From: Hirsutella rhossiliensis | Lineage: Eukaryota > Ascomycota > Sordariomycetes > Hypocreales > Ophiocordycipitaceae | Assembly: GCF_020360975.1 (NCBI RefSeq) | Contig: NW_025408672.1 | Span: forward strand, 2,914,001 to 2,978,000 | Direction of reading: 5' to 3' | DNA length: 64,000 nt | Shown here: in pieces, positions 23,338-35,446 of the stretch | Layout of the letters: every line of letters starts with the position of its first letter | How positions within the stretch are numbered: position 1 is the first letter of the stretch | Notes under the pieces: model-generated | Database searches by the model: none | What the model saw: the letters and a program-made list of their open reading frames with translations, nothing else | Told to the model about the DNA's origin: nothing | Position numbers and translations under genes: made by a program

Positions 23338-23657
23338 ATGAAGTGCTTCGTCGTTGGGGGAGCTTGTTGTCGTTCCCACGAACAGGCCGATGGAACAGGC
23401 CGGTGGTGTGGACGGCCGATGTGCAAGGGGGGAGGACTGGCGAGATGGGTTCGGCCCAACTTCGGATCTGGAGTGTCCGTGTGCAGGGCCGGTACTTTGT
23501 ACAACTCAGTGCCATAGAATTCAAGACGCGTAGCAAGCATATCGGAGCCCGTCGCCTGCATCACTACTCGCTGGGTCTCGAGGCAACACCCCCCCCCCCC
23601 GTGGTATCCTTGGAGAGACTCGGGGCGGCGTTGCGAGGGAGGGCTGGCTGGGCGAGC

Positions 23658-24625
23658 ATGGCCACCACCCAGCCGTCGGCAAATGTACCTGCGGGCAAGG
23701 CAGCATCTGGCCGCCAAGCCAAGGCAGAGAGCGCCATTGAGCGAGCCAACACGATGAGCAACGCGGCCTTTGTCGAGGAGCTTATACGACCGAGGTGAAC
23801 CGCCACGCCCCGCCCTCTCGCCCCTCCCTGCCACACGCCGCATGGTGAAGACACGAGAGAGAGAGAGAGAGGGAGAGAGAGAGAGAGAGACTTCAAGGCT
23901 AAAGAACGCGGGCTAACGTTCATCATTCAGCCAGGACAGCAGCTGGCCCGAATGGACCCATCCGCGGACCGGGCTGCGGTACGGGCTGCGGGTGCTGCGG
24001 GCCGGGGATCTCAGCGGCGGGCAGATGGAGGCGTGCTTTGGGCTGGTGCAGGCGACGAGCGGCGACGACTACCGGGCGTCGGCGGGCGGGTGGCGCCCGG
24101 CGGCCAAGAGGAGGGAGATGGCGTCGCCGGAGCTGCGGTACGTGCTGGTGGTGCAGCCGGGGGCGGGGGGCCGCGAGGGCGACGGAAGGGTGGCGGGCTT
24201 CACGTCCATGATGGCGACGTTTGAGGGCGGCGAGCCGGTGGTCTACTGCTACGAGATTCACCTCGAGCCGGCTCTGCAGGGGTGGGTGTTTTCCCTCTCC
24301 GGTTTCCCTCTCCCCTCGGGCCATCCGTCTCTCTCTCTTTCTCTCTCTCCCCCTCTCTCCATCCCACCCACTGACCATCAACGACAACAGCACGGGCCTG
24401 GGCAGGCTGCTCATGGGCCACGTGGCGCGGGCGGCGTCGCGCATCGAGACGGTGGGCAAGACGATGCTGACGTGCTTTGCGGCCAACGGGCGGGCGCGGC
24501 GCTTCTACCAAGGGCTGGGCTACGGCGTCGACGAGACGTCGCCGCGAGAGCGGAGGCTGCGGGGCGGACGGGTCGTGGTGCCCGACTATGTGATTTTGAG
24601 CCGGCCGACGACGACGTGTTTGTGA
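23658..24625 (+). CDS. NAA40: N-alpha-acetyltransferase 40 (NatD), histone H2A/H4 N-terminal acetylation
   Basis: Exons 23658-23794, 23931-24281 and 24391-24625 encode 240 residues; junctions complete codons exactly (AG+C, GG+C). The protein has a Ser/Ala-rich N-terminus, then the WPEWTHPRTGLRYGL region and a GNAT fold. Its acetyl-CoA loop reads LQGTGLGRLLM (Q-x-x-G-x-G) near residue 161, followed by MLTCFAANGRARRFYQGLGY, typical of GNAT motif B. The segment YRASAGGWRPAAKRREM and the YEIHLEP strand before the loop fit Naa40. NatD acetylates the N-terminal Ser of histones H4 and H2A. The first intron holds a GA microsatellite (about 23852-23890) and the second a CT-rich tract. It is divergent from LYRM2, with about 320 bases between starts. 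Confidence 0.87.
23852..23890. repeat. GA dinucleotide microsatellite inside NAA40 intron 1
   Basis: A nearly pure GAGAGA run interrupted by single GGG steps, lying wholly in the first intron, so length changes would not alter the protein. Confidence 0.85.
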
Positions 24626-25637
24626 ATGGGTGTGTGAGCTGGGTGGGAATGCTGGTGGGATCGATTGGCCTCGGCTGATGATGGCACGCCTTGGCGGCAT
24701 GATAACTCATCCATGGCGGATGGAAAAACGCGGCCCCCGTCAGCCCCGAAGCCCCGCCCGTCTGCCGCCCAGGCCCGCAAGGCATACACGCGGTTTCCCT
24801 TTGGCAGGTCCGGCAACAAGCAGCACTTCCGCTTCTTCTTCTTTCCCGTCTCTGCCCCTTCTCGGGCCCTTGCTGCCCGCATACAGCCCTGCAGATATGC
24901 ACATGCAGATATGCACATGCAGGCACGCGAGCTATTCTCGTCGCCCCCCGCGCTGAGAATTGCAGCCGCAACCTCGCCTAACCGTCCTCCCGGCTCACCC
25001 ACCACCACCACCACCACCACCATCCCAGGGGCGGTGGCTGCTTACGTACAAACAGTAATAAGACGCAGACGAGGCAAGGATTCCTCGTCGACGACGCGTC
25101 GCCGGGTCCTCCTGCGGGACCGCCCCCCCTGTCCGCGTCCCCACCCCATTGGGTGCCTCGTGTGGAGTTTCTCTCTTCTGGCGTCGCCCAGAGTCACCAA
25201 CCGCCTGATTGTACATGGAAAATTAGGCTGCCGTTACGAACAAGTCCGGAGCTGAGTCGCCAAGGGAAAAAATGTCTTGTCCTGCGAGCCGTGCGTGCCA
25301 TGTGGGGGCCAAGGCTCGAAACTGCACAATAATTAACCATTGCCCCCACCTCCCCTTGCTCTTTCGCTCTCTTCCCTTTGGAGGCCCTGTGATTTTCGCG
25401 GCTCTTGCTTCGCGGCATTCACACACACACACACACTCTCTCTGCGTCTCTCGCTCTGTCTCGCTCTCTTCTCAATCGCTCTCTATACATCTCTCGCGAG
25501 TGTTTCCTCATTCCTCAATCAAGACTCATCTCAGGCCCCGTCCATTGCCGTGACTCCATCTACAGCCACATCGACATCTCAGCCTCATCCTCATCCTCAT
25601 CTTTAACCTCGACTTCAACCTCCTCGTCACCACCATA
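24626..25637. other. intergenic region with simple repeats
   Basis: About 1 kb between NAA40 and the PLAC8 gene. It holds a 14-bp direct duplication of GCAGATATGCACAT near 24892-24920, a CAC run near 25000-25020, and a CA then CT microsatellite at about 25418-25500 next to the PLAC8 leader. No gene is supported. Confidence 0.5.
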
Positions 25638-26428
25638 ATGGAGCATCAACAACATCAACCCCAGCCTCAACCCCAGAATCCGGGCCAAGACACCCCGAAA
25701 CAAGAATGGCAGAGCAACCTCTTCAACTGCGCGCCCTGCGGCACCTGCCTTCTCAGCACCTGCCTCCCTTGCATCCGTATGTTCACCCTCCGTCACCACC
25801 CGGCGCATTGACTCGTTCCCCTCCCTCTTTCTCCAGTTGCCCATTTGCTGACCGCACGACACAACAGTCATCGGACGCACGTCGGGCCGCATGAGGGATC
25901 CTTCCATGGAGACCTACGAAGACCTCAACAGCGAGTGCATGATCTTCAGCGCCATCCACTGTCTTACCGGTTTCGGCTGGGTGTACGCTCCCCTCCTCTC
26001 TCTCTCCCCTCTCTTTTGCATGCCTCTTCCGTTTCTTCTTCATGCCCTCTTCCGTCAGCTCCTAAGCAGCGCAGACCCCTCGCTGACCGGGCGAGATTCA
26101 CAGCTACGCCATGATGAAGCGCGGCGAGATCCGCGACGAGTACGGCATCGAGGGCAGCGACTGCTCCGACTGCTGCGCTAGTTATTGTTGTTTATGCTGC
26201 GTTTTGATTCAAAGTGACAAGGAAGTCAAGTTGAGGACGGCCGGTCAGAGGCCCATCATGCAGGGCTACCAGAGTCAAAAGGAGGGCATGCAGATGCCGG
26301 CCCCTGCCGGCCAGCAGCAGCAGCAGCAGCCCATGATGAAGCCTGAGCACCAGCCTGAGCTCCAGCAGCAGCAGCCTCAGTTCCACCAGCCCATGCAGCA
26401 GCAGCCCATGCAACACCCGGGCATCTAA
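25638..26428 (+). CDS. PLAC8-domain cysteine-rich protein with Gln-rich tail
   Basis: Exons 25638-25776, 25868-25982 and 26104-26428 give 192 residues. The N-terminus is Gln/Pro-rich. The PLAC8 region then shows FNCAPCGTCLLSTCLPCI, RTSGRM, NSECMIFSAIHCLTGFGWVYAMMKRGEIR, and GSDCSDCCASYCCLCC followed by DKEVKLR. The CxxC-rich blocks around a hydrophobic centre are the family signature. The tail is rich in Gln/Pro/Met. PLAC8 proteins in plants and fungi are membrane-associated and linked to cell size, metal transport or stress, but the role in this species is not known. The second intron donor was placed at 25983 because only that gives WVYAMMKRG. The 5' leader has a CA/CT microsatellite. Confidence 0.87.
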
Positions 26429-26727
26429 CGACGAGCCACGACTCGGGCCCTTGCCCCCATCACTTCCTCTTGGTTCACTTGGCTTAGACACCATGCATGC
26501 CACGACGCGGGCAACCCCTGACAACCAGGATAGATCTTGACTTTGTATCATTTTTTCTCATATATCCCTTTCAATGAAACCCCATGATAATGTCTCAATA
26601 CGCTTCCCCTGTCCCGAAACTCCAATTCGCAAATTCAAGCGACCGTGCTAGACTTGTAGATGACTCCCTTTTTTTGTGTTGCACCCCTCTGACCTCCCAA
26701 GGCCAATGCAGGTTGGCTTCCAAACAA

Positions 26728-28533
26728 TCACGCATACAGTTTCTTCTCGTATGCCTCCATGTTGACGTTGCCCTCGACCTGAGCGCTTGAGGTGCGGAGC
26801 TCGAAGCGTACCGTGCCGTCGGCAGTGCGTTCGTGCAGCTCCGCCAGGCTCTTCATGCCGCAGTCCTGCATCGAGTGCTTGAGGCCGGCAGCCAGGTACG
26901 GCACAAACTTACCGACCGAGCCCCGGTGCGCCACGGCTCCCGACACCCCCTGGGCCACCAGGACGCTGTCGCCCTCGGAAAAGTACCGGGCCGTGCCGGC
27001 ATTGCTCTTTTGGCTGTCCTTGCCGCCGCCGCCAGCCTTCTTGTCTTGCATGGCGTCGATGCTGCCCATGCCCCGGTAGGCCTTGACCAGCTTGCCTTCG
27101 CGGGAGACAAACGACGTGCCTGGGGACTCGGTGGTGCCAGCTAGGAGACCGCCCATCATGACGGTAGAGGCGCCCAGGGAAAGACCCTTGACGATGTGAC
27201 CAACGTTTTGCACGCCGCCATCGGCGATACAGGGAACACCAAACCGGGCAGCAAAGTGGCTGACGGAATAGACGGCAGCGGCCTGGGGACGACCGACGGC
27301 CATGACCTCTTGCGTGATGCAGGCGGAGCCACTCCCCATGCCAATCCGGATCCCATCGACGCCGGCCGCGATGAGAGACGCGGCCTGCTCACGGGTCACG
27401 ACGTTGCCGCCGATGACGTCGATCTTGGGGAACTCGGCCTTGATCCACTTGATCATGTCGATCTGGTAGAGGCTGTTGCCTTGTGAGCTGTCGAGGATGA
27501 CAATGTCGAGGCCGGCATCGACGAGCTTCCTGAGACGGTCCTTGTCCTCGGGCCGCGTGCCGATGGCAGCGGCGCAGATGAGCTGCTTGCTGTCGGGCAG
27601 CTTGGATGCCAGGGGAAAGTGCTGGTTCTTGGTCAAATCGGACCGGGAGATCATGGAGACGAGGTTGTGGTCCTTGTCGACGATGGGCAGCTTGCCCTTC
27701 TTGGACTTGGCAAGGATCTTGTTGGCCTCGAGAAGGGTGACACCGTCGGGGGCAGTGGTGAGGTCTGTCACCATGACGGTGGAGACTGGGAGGTCGAGGT
27801 CGTCCTCGAACTGAATGTCTCGGTTGGTGACGATGCCCAGCAGCTTGGAGCCGAGCCTGCCGTTTTCTTACAGTCCTCTGTCAGCACTTGAGACGATACA
27901 GGGGGGAGATGAGGTGAATCTGGGAAGAACATTGTCATAGTAAAAGGTGTCCACATGAAGAAAAGTCTTCTATACGGCGGAACGAAAGTTATAAAATTAA
28001 GGGTGATAATCATGCAATGCAATAGACGGTAAGAGGGGGGACAGGTACTGACCGGTGACGGGAAAGCCGCCAAAGCCCCATTTCTCCTTGAGGGCCTTGG
28101 CCTCGCCGACGGTCAGGTTACGGTCGATGACGACGGGGTCGAGGATGAAGCCGTTCTCGTAGCGCTTGACCATGCGGACCATGCCGGCCTGGGCCTCGGG
28201 AGAGCAGTTGTGGTGGATGACGCCGAGGCCTCCCTGCAGAGCCATGTGGATGGCCATCTCGTGCTCCGTCACCGTGTCCATGGGAGACGAGACAAAGGGC
28301 GTCTTGAGGGTGATGCGCTTGGTGATGGGGGAGTCGAGCGCCACCTCGGAGGCGGGGAAGCCGATGTAGCCCGGCATGAGCAGGAAGTCGTTGTAGGTGA
28401 GGCCTCCATGCTTGGTCGTGTCCATGAGCTGGTGAATGTCGAGCCCATCGGCCGTCTTGTACTCGGCCAGCGTCTCAAGCGCCTTGCTGTGGTCGAGCAG
28501 CTTGGCGCCTGAGCGGACGGTAGCGGCGGCCAT
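26728..28533 (-). CDS. IMPDH: inosine-5'-monophosphate dehydrogenase
   Basis: Exons 28533-28053 and 27866-26728 encode 539 residues, the normal fungal length. It oxidises IMP to XMP with NAD+, the rate-limiting step of guanine nucleotide synthesis, in the cytosol. Visible features are the N-terminal barrel start ([31 protein letters not shown]), a CBS pair around residues 130-250, [17 protein letters not shown], and the active-site loop [12 protein letters not shown] with catalytic Cys about 343. [19 protein letters not shown], the flap [12 protein letters not shown] and ARYFSEG follow. The 186-nt intron splits the first CBS motif. It has a normal GTCAGT donor but an AAG acceptor, the only in-frame choice I found (giving [10 protein letters not shown]). 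The gene converges with the PLAC8 gene. A nearby pyrimidine-rich strand marks its promoter. Confidence 0.96.
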
Positions 28534-29121
28534 TGTGAAGGTGAAGGAGGAGGGAGGGGTGGTTCCGAGGTCGAAGACGTGCTGGAGAAGCCGATGAGGA
28601 TTGTCTTGAGTGATCGACTTGTCGGGCTTGGATCACACGCTTCTTCCCGTAGAAGCAGAAGAAGAAGAAGAAAGGGGGGAAGAAAAGAGGATTTTTTTTT
28701 CTACCGCGCAGGACGGACCCTTGGCGGGGGACTGAATCGCACGAGTTTGCGCTAGTGGCGGGGCACTCTGCAAGTCAAAAACTAGGGCACCTCCTCAGTG
28801 GTGCTTCCACTGTTGCTTTTGACGAGTCACCTACAGCAGCACAAGGGTGATGAGTCGAAAAAAGGATGGCATCACGGTCGCCAACTCGCCATAGAGACGG
28901 CAACATATTGCGGGCAGCGGCCTGGCATTTTTTCTTTTCGTGGGAAGACCGCGTCGTCCGTCTCTCGACCGAACGGATACTCCGCGCACTGGTGCCGCCG
29001 AGCTGATTCAACCAACCAACCGATCATGATTGCACAGTGGGATGGTTGAAAGATGCAAGCCATGGCAAAGACGTGTCCGGTCATTAATAAAGTGTTATGC
29101 TTATTCCTCGACCGCATCTCG
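28534..29121. other. promoter region of IMPDH and 3' end of the GH36 gene
   Basis: About 590 bases between two minus-strand genes. The 100 or so bases next to 28534 are A/G-rich on the plus strand (a pyrimidine-rich leader for IMPDH). No gene is seen. Confidence 0.5.
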
Positions 29122-32100
29122 TCAAGAATCAAAGTAAACGCTGGCCTCCACCTCATTGCCAGAATCGCTTCCCAGCTCCATCTCCTTCCATGCCGACTCA
29201 ATGTCCACCTCAAAGACACAACCATCGTCTCTTGACACCCGAATCAAGTGTCCCGGCACCGGCTGGCCCCCGATGATTGCCTTCAAGGCCTGCCCAACCG
29301 GAGTCGCCGCTGACGCTGAGATGTAGACGCCTAGCATTGTTGTCAGTGACCGCCCTTCCAAGCATCGTCCTCAACACCTACCGAGAATCCCAAGGGCTTT
29401 AAGTCGTATGTTCAGTGACACGGTTCCTCTCTCATCCTGATGGATGCTGCTAGCCATCACCCCTGCGCATCCCGTCATTTTCCCCACCAATCCGAGGTTA
29501 GAAATCCATCCGCCCTGGTACTTCTTGCCGTTGAAAGGAGTCAAGGGAAAGGCGCATAGTATCTCGTAGCCTCGTGTGTCGAGCGACAAGCTCAGCAGTG
29601 AGTCCAGCTGCCCAACCCTCGTGGGCGTCGACACTTTGCCTGTTGTGTGAGCACGGATCACATAGTCGACAGACGGTGCTGTTCCTGGAAAGCACGCAAG
29701 GGGTATCAGCTCCGCCAGCGGTTGCGCAGAGACATTGAAGATGCCCAAGATCCCGGTCCTGAAACCCGATGTTGCTGCATAAACTCATTAACACTTGCTG
29801 TTCAGACCGTTTGTAGTCTCGACTCACCGTGATGACTCCCGACTTTGAGGAGTAAATCATCGTCGTATCCGGCATAGGGATGGATGGACCTTCCCAGGGC
29901 GCTTGGCCTAAATATGATAGTCTTGCCCTTTGGCGTGACGCCTGTCATCTGCCCGATTAGGCCCATGTCGTGCTCCCCCGGAACGTCGGTCACGTAAATC
30001 GGACCACCGCTGACGCATCTCGCCGCAGCATGAAACCCCGAGTAGTCGTGCACCGTCTGAAACATATCCCAATCAGGCAGCACATTGAGAAACTGCGTCA
30101 AGATGCTGTTGTGCGCGTTCGTCCACACGTGCCACGGGTGAGACGCAGGGATCTCAGGGAAGAAATCATCCGAGTTACGCACCACCAACGGCGGTCGATT
30201 CTGCAGCATTTGAGAGTGAAAGAGGGCCTGCGGTATTTGCGACATGCACGAAATGGCCTTGACGCCAAAGTGTCGAAACGAGGCCGACGACCATACGTCC
30301 AAGTACTTATCGATGAGCTCTCGCCGGACAGACGCGTTGACCCAGGTATCGATGACAAACTGGGCATCAGTCTTGACCCCGTCGATGCCTGCTTCAGTCA
30401 GGAACCGATAGAAGTCGCCGTAGAATCTCTCCACGTCTTCCTTGGCAACCACCGTTCTTGGACCGCCGAGGGGGAGATTCCGGCGTCTAGAAACCTCGCA
30501 GACTGCTTCGACGGTTTTATATGTCTGAGCAATCTTACCCTCGGGGGAGATGCCGCCCCAGTAGCCCAGGAGAGCATGCCAGACGGCAATGTGCTGAATG
30601 TCAGGATATCGCTGGCGGATCCGCGAGACCAGTCCCTTCAAGCCGTTGGGGAATGCCTTCCGTTCAGCCTCAAACTCCAACCAGGCGTACTGGAACTGGC
30701 TTTCACCTTTGTAATCGATGGATTGCCAGTTGTCGTCGATAATGAGGCTTGTGATGTTGATCTCAGACTCGACCAGCTTTTGCACTGCATGCAACACTTT
30801 CTCTTCCGTGAGCTTCTGCCCGAGGGCATTCCAGGTACCTTGACGGCGTCAGTCAGACTCAGAGCCATAGACGGGCAAGGCAGGCAAACAGTATCCAAGC
30901 CCATCAAACCAGTTCTGCTGCCATTCCAAGTTGGCATCCTTTTTTTGCCATTCCGACTCTTCGTAGACTTCTTCGGTCGCCGTTCTCGCACGAGTGGCAA
31001 GGTCCCGGGCGTGGTGCATCACCGCCGCAACGGCCTGCTCAAAGTCGTGGCCTTGCGATACCAGTATGATTGCCTTGCCTTTTGTGGTTTCATCGTTTCG
31101 GGCCTAGCAGAATAAGTATTCGCATCCACCAACATGAATTGCAGTCGTACATGTACTGAGACGCCGCCTGTATCGGTATTGCGGAAGGTTGTCAACGCAC
31201 TACCGAGCTCACTGAAAGCAAGAAACACGAGACTTTCTCCCTTGGAGCTCAGGAAAGAGCACAGGATGGCGTCTTTGTCAGGGGCGAAGTGGGTTTTGCC
31301 CTGCCGAGGAGCGAGCCAGGGAGACCAGACACGTACGAGCGCAAACCATCTATTTGGCATCAGTTGTACAGAGCTGGCACACATTTCAAACCCTTGGCGA
31401 GTTATGACATGACGCATAAGCAATGGTTGTCCATGGGAAGGAGAGGAAGAGGTCAATGGACACGAGATTGAAAGGGTCGAAAGGGAAAGTGAGAGATACG
31501 AGAGGACCAGAGAACGTCGCTGGCTAGCAGGCCTCTGTGAGCTTACCTCAAATATGAGCCCCAAGGTGTACCGATTGCAGTGTCTGCAAATGCAGATTCT
31601 TCGCTCGTTGCTGGTGGAATTGCAACCTCTAGAGACCAGAGTTGGGTTAGGGGCGAGTGGCTTGCATGCGATGATACCTTCCAGTCGTCGTTGAGATCCG
31701 GAATCAAACTTGGAAGAACCTCTGATGTTGAGGAAGAAGAAGTAGCCACAACTAGGCCGTCGTTCAAGCCACTTTCATCTCGGATCCATCGCCAAGAGTC
31801 ATCCTTTCCGTTGCGGAACTTGAAGGTGAATTGCATGGACGTCGCGATACAAAGGGAACAGGTGAAATAGAGCCTTGTTCTTGAACCGGGCAAGGTTTGA
31901 AGGGCTTGAGGCTCTGGTCCAGCATTGATAGGCGCAAGGACGGTTTCTGTCCACTCGGCTTCGTCCAAGGAGAGCCACAAGGCGACCTCCCACCCGTCTT
32001 CTTTTCGGGGTTGCGCGACTTCCAACACGGCCACGAAGGTCGTCTCGCCAGGTCCGACTGGGGTCACTTGGCCCAGTGGAGGGTGACTTTGAAGCTGCAG

Positions 32101-32205
32101 CTTCATCTGTCCGGACACAGAGGCTGGGGCCGGCTTCTGCTGGGACATGTATATCTGCTTAAATTCTTTTGCAAAATCATACTTGGCACTGTTGGCAGTC
32201 GACAT
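29122..32205 (-). CDS. GH36 raffinose-synthase / alkaline alpha-galactosidase-like protein
   Basis: Six exons on the minus strand: 32205-31547, 31349-31151, 31103-30890, 30838-29828, 29774-29382 and 29330-29122. They total 894 residues with every junction in phase. The N-terminal half has an immunoglobulin-like region and WFALVRVWSPWLAPRQG. The barrel has NWFDGLGYCTWNALGQ, SLIIDDNWQSIDY, IAVWHALLGYWGG, DGVKTDAQ (likely nucleophile Asp about 515), LPDWDMFQ (likely acid/base Asp about 615) and FHAAARCVSGGPIYVTD. A beta-rich C-terminus follows (GILGIFNVS). The family includes raffinose and stachyose synthases and alpha-galactosidases. No signal peptide is visible, so action in the cytosol on galactosyl-sucrose or similar is inferred, and the substrate is unknown. 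The first intron (197 nt) and the AAG and GTTTGC splice sites of intron 3 are the weakest parts of the model. Confidence 0.85.
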
Positions 32206-32613
32206 GGCTGACTCTTGGTGGTCGGTTTGCCTGTGTCGCCCGGCTAAGCGCGCGAGCTTACTCTCCAAAACGAGAAGATGGGAAATTTCAGAGAAACTTG
32301 GTATTGAGCTGTTTCATGGAGAAGCACGACGAATGGCCGCAGAGAGCCATGCCGTTGTAGTTGCGTCTTTGAATGCATGCTTGTGGTGGGCTGGTGGCGC
32401 AAAGGACGGAGGTCGTGGCGTTAGTAATCAAAGCCCCTCATTGGCCACAGCCCTCGGGGTACTTTGTAGCAAGTACAGTCGCGGAGACGGCCGGAACGGC
32501 AAAAAGTCGACACCTGGGACTTCAGGCCACCAAGACCCCCGTAAAGCTTCTAGCCGAGCGTGCTCCAAACATTTCCACCAAACCACGCAACCATCGCCCC
32601 CCAGACTCTCCCC
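32206..32613. other. shared divergent promoter, GH36 gene and MPP-beta
   Basis: About 408 bases lie between the two start codons, so the genes are read away from each other from a common region. No other gene is visible. Confidence 0.6.
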
Positions 32614-34285
32614 ATGGCGTCCCGCAGGCTAGCTTTGAACCTCTCGCAGGGCCTACGTGCCCGTGCTGGTCTGTCGGCCGCCTCTGCCTTGAGAAGAGGC
32701 TTCGCGACTCCCTCTTCTGTCGGCAAGACTCAGACCACGACGCTCAAGAACGGATTGACCGTGAGCACCATCTCCGGCCGCCCAATTGCCTCGGCCAGCA
32801 CCGCGCCATTGCTCCTCTGACACGTTAGCTTTAGGTCGCGACCGAGCATTCACCATGGGCGCAGACATCAACAGTTGGCATGTGGATCGATGCCGGCTCG
32901 AGGGCCGAGACCGACGAGACGAACGGAACCGCGCATTTCCTTGAGCACCTAGCCTTCAAGGTATTACCCGTCCTCCCTTTCTCCGAGAATCGGGCATGGA
33001 CTGTGATTCTAATAGTTGGATGAACAGGGCACCGCAAAGCGATCGCAGCACCAACTCGAGCTGGAGATTGAGAACATGGGCGGCCACCTCAACGCCTACA
33101 CGTCGGTCAGTGTGCTGCGGAGAAGTCTTGGAGATCCTCGCTTACCATTTCACAGCGCGAAAACACCGTCTACTTTGCCAAGGCCTTCAACTCCGATGTT
33201 CCCCAGTGCGTCGATATCCTGTCCGACATTCTCCAGAACTCGAAGCTCGAGGAGTCGGCCATCGAGCGAGAGCGCGACGTGATCCTGCGCGAGTCTGAGG
33301 AGGTCGAGAAGCAGCTCGACGAGGTCGTTTTTGACCATCTTCACGCCACTGCTTTCCAACATCAGCCTCTGGGCCGCACCATCCTGGGTCCCCGCCAAAA
33401 CATCCGCGACATCACCCGGACGGAGCTGGTCAGCTACATCAAGAACAACTACACGGCCGACCGCATGGTTCTCGTCGGCGCCGGCGGCATTCCCCACGAA
33501 AAGCTCGTTGAGCTGGCCGAGAAGCACTTCGCCGGCCTCCCGGGCAAAGGCCCCGAGAACCACGCCTACCAGCTGTCCAAGCAAAAGGCCGACTTTATCG
33601 GCTCCGACGTTCGAGTACGCGACGACACCATGGGCATCGCCAACGTTGCTTTGGCAGTCGAAGGCGTCAGCTGGAGCTCGGACGACTACTTCACGGCTCT
33701 GGTCACCCAGGCCATTGTCGGCAACTACGACAAGGCCATGGGTAATGCCCCTCACCAGGGCAGCAAGCTCAGTGGCTTCGTCCACAAGCACGAGCTGGCC
33801 AACAGCTTCATGAGCTTCAACACCAGCTACAGTGACACCGGGTATGCTTGGACGTGATTGGTGTCGTGCTCGACATGTTTGCTAACAGACCCCGTAGACT
33901 GTGGGGCATTTACCTGGTCACCGACAAGCTCACGAAGCTGGATGACCTAGTCCACTTCGCCATCCGCGAGTGGATGCGACTCTGCACCAACGTCAGCGAG
34001 GCTGAGGTGGAGCGCGCCAAGGCCCAGCTCAAGGCTTCCCTCCTCCTATCTCTTGACGGCACGACGGCCATCGCCGAGGACATTGGTCGTCAGCTCATCA
34101 CGACGGGCCGTCGCATGATGCCTGGGGAGATTGAGCGGAAGGTGGATGCCATTACGGAAAAGGACGTCATGGACTTTGCCAACCGGAAGCTCTGGGACAA
34201 GGACATTGCCATCAGCGCCGTGGGAGGCATCGAGGCGCTGTTTGACTACCAGAGGCTGAGGAACACTATGAAGCCCAAATTTTGA
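32614..34285 (+). CDS. MAS1: mitochondrial processing peptidase beta subunit
   Basis: Five exons, 32614-32760, 32835-32960, 33028-33105, 33156-33841 and 33898-34285, give 474 residues. With the alpha subunit it cleaves presequences from imported matrix proteins. The N-terminus ([19 protein letters not shown]...RRGFAT) is itself a presequence. The inverted zinc motif HFLEH is at 83-87 and the third ligand Glu falls 76 residues after the first His, at 163 (ILRESEE). This is the spacing known for the M16 beta subunit, so the active site is intact. Other family marks are [43 protein letters not shown] and the C-terminal [12 protein letters not shown]. All introns are 50-75 nt with GTGAGC/GTATTA/GTCAGT/GTATGC donors. 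Confidence 0.97.
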
Positions 34286-34669
34286 GGTAGAGAGCGGGTT
34301 GACTGAAATGCGAAGACGAGACTCGGGTATAGAGTGTACGAGATATCGTTGACAGGCCTAGTGTACCATATAGTAGCTCCTCTTGTCCAAGCTAGGCACC
34401 GGGCAACTCGTGGGAAGCGATTTATTTTGTATGGGGCAGACCATGCTGGCGAGCTGAACTCATCTCTGACGAAGGATTTGCCAATAGCAGTTCAGCTCGA
34501 GACGCGAAGGCGCGCTCTGTGCAGTCACATTGCCATTCTATCTCGTGGTATTTTGCCGCCCTGCCTGCCCCCTTGGGGCCCGTTCAACGCCGAAAACGCC
34601 AGACCTTTGTCAGCTCCTACCGCCCACGTTTTGTCCAAGACGCGCCAGACCAGGGATGGGGACCGATAC
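34286..34669. other. convergent 3' region of MAS1 and TAF9
   Basis: About 384 bases between stop codons of convergent genes, presumably the two 3' UTRs. Nothing else is recognised. Confidence 0.5.
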
Positions 34670-35446
34670 CTAGCCGTCCTCGGCCATCTCCTCATCTACG
34701 TCGTCGCCAAAGACGTCCTCCACCGTCCCTCCCTCGACACCGTCGCCGCCCACATCCTCTGGCTCAGGCCCCTGGATGCCCTCCATTGCATCTCCGCCCT
34801 GTTGCTGACCATCATCGTCGTCGTCATCGTCCATGTCATCGCCTTGATCGCCCTCCCACATTTCCTTCAAGCCCCAGCTCGTGCCGCTCAGCACGAAGCG
34901 CTCGCTGGGTAGCCGCACACCCCACTCGTTGGGGACAATCCTGGGCAGCGTGACCTTGTTCCGCTCGCGGGCCAGCTCCTGCATGTACTCCTTGCTGATT
35001 CCGCCGCCGGAGCTGCCGCCGCGGAACTGGTACGACAGGCGCGCGCTGATGGCAAGCTTGACGGCGTTGGCGGTGATGGCAGCCTCGCCGGGGGCCGTCG
35101 CGATGGCGCCCGACGAGGCGGCGGGCTTCGAGCCGGCCTGCGTGACGTGGGGGTCGCCGGAAAGGTGCAGCGCGTCGCTGAGAATGGACGAGGTGTGGCG
35201 GTAGGCGAAGTCGAGGAGGAGGAGGGGGACGCGCTGTTCGTAGGCGGTGACGCCCTGCGAGGTGAGGAGGAGCTCGACGAGGCGGGCGTCGCGGGGCCGG
35301 GGGTCCGAGGCAGTCGTCGGCTGGGGGGCTGGTTGGGCGGCTGTTGCTGGGGCGGGCTGACTTGCAGTCGTGGTCTGGGTGTTTGGGACCGTCTGGGAGG
35401 CATTTGCTGAGGAAGCGCCGTTTGTCTGCGGCTGGCTTGAAGCCAT
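34670..35446 (-). CDS. TAF9: transcription initiation factor TFIID/SAGA subunit 9
   Basis: A single exon of 258 residues. The first about 50 residues are Gln/Thr/Ala/Pro-rich. The histone fold runs about 50-165: [41 protein letters not shown], then [18 protein letters not shown]. This pairs with TAF6 in TFIID and in SAGA. After it comes [31 protein letters not shown], a conserved fungal TAF9 extension. The C-terminus is strongly acidic ([13 protein letters not shown]... and [16 protein letters not shown]). A Gly/Ser-rich insertion ([19 protein letters not shown]) sits inside the fold region. It is divergent from HIS4. Confidence 0.92.
   Translation of the reverse strand: MASSQPQTNGASSANASQTVPNTQTTTASQPAPATAAQPAPQPTTASDPRPRDARLVELLLTSQGVTAYEQRVPLLLLDFAYRHTSSILSDALHLSGDPHVTQAGSKPAASSGAIATAPGEAAITANAVKLAISARLSYQFRGGSSGGGISKEYMQELARERNKVTLPRIVPNEWGVRLPSERFVLSGTSWGLKEMWEGDQGDDMDDDDDDDGQQQGGDAMEGIQGPEPEDVGGDGVEGGTVEDVFGDDVDEEMAEDG

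Noticed and set aside
23048..23536. 162-codon minus-strand open frame overlapping LYRM2
   Set aside because: It reads LYRM2 exon 2 in the wrong frame; the in-phase three-exon model gives a recognisable protein instead.
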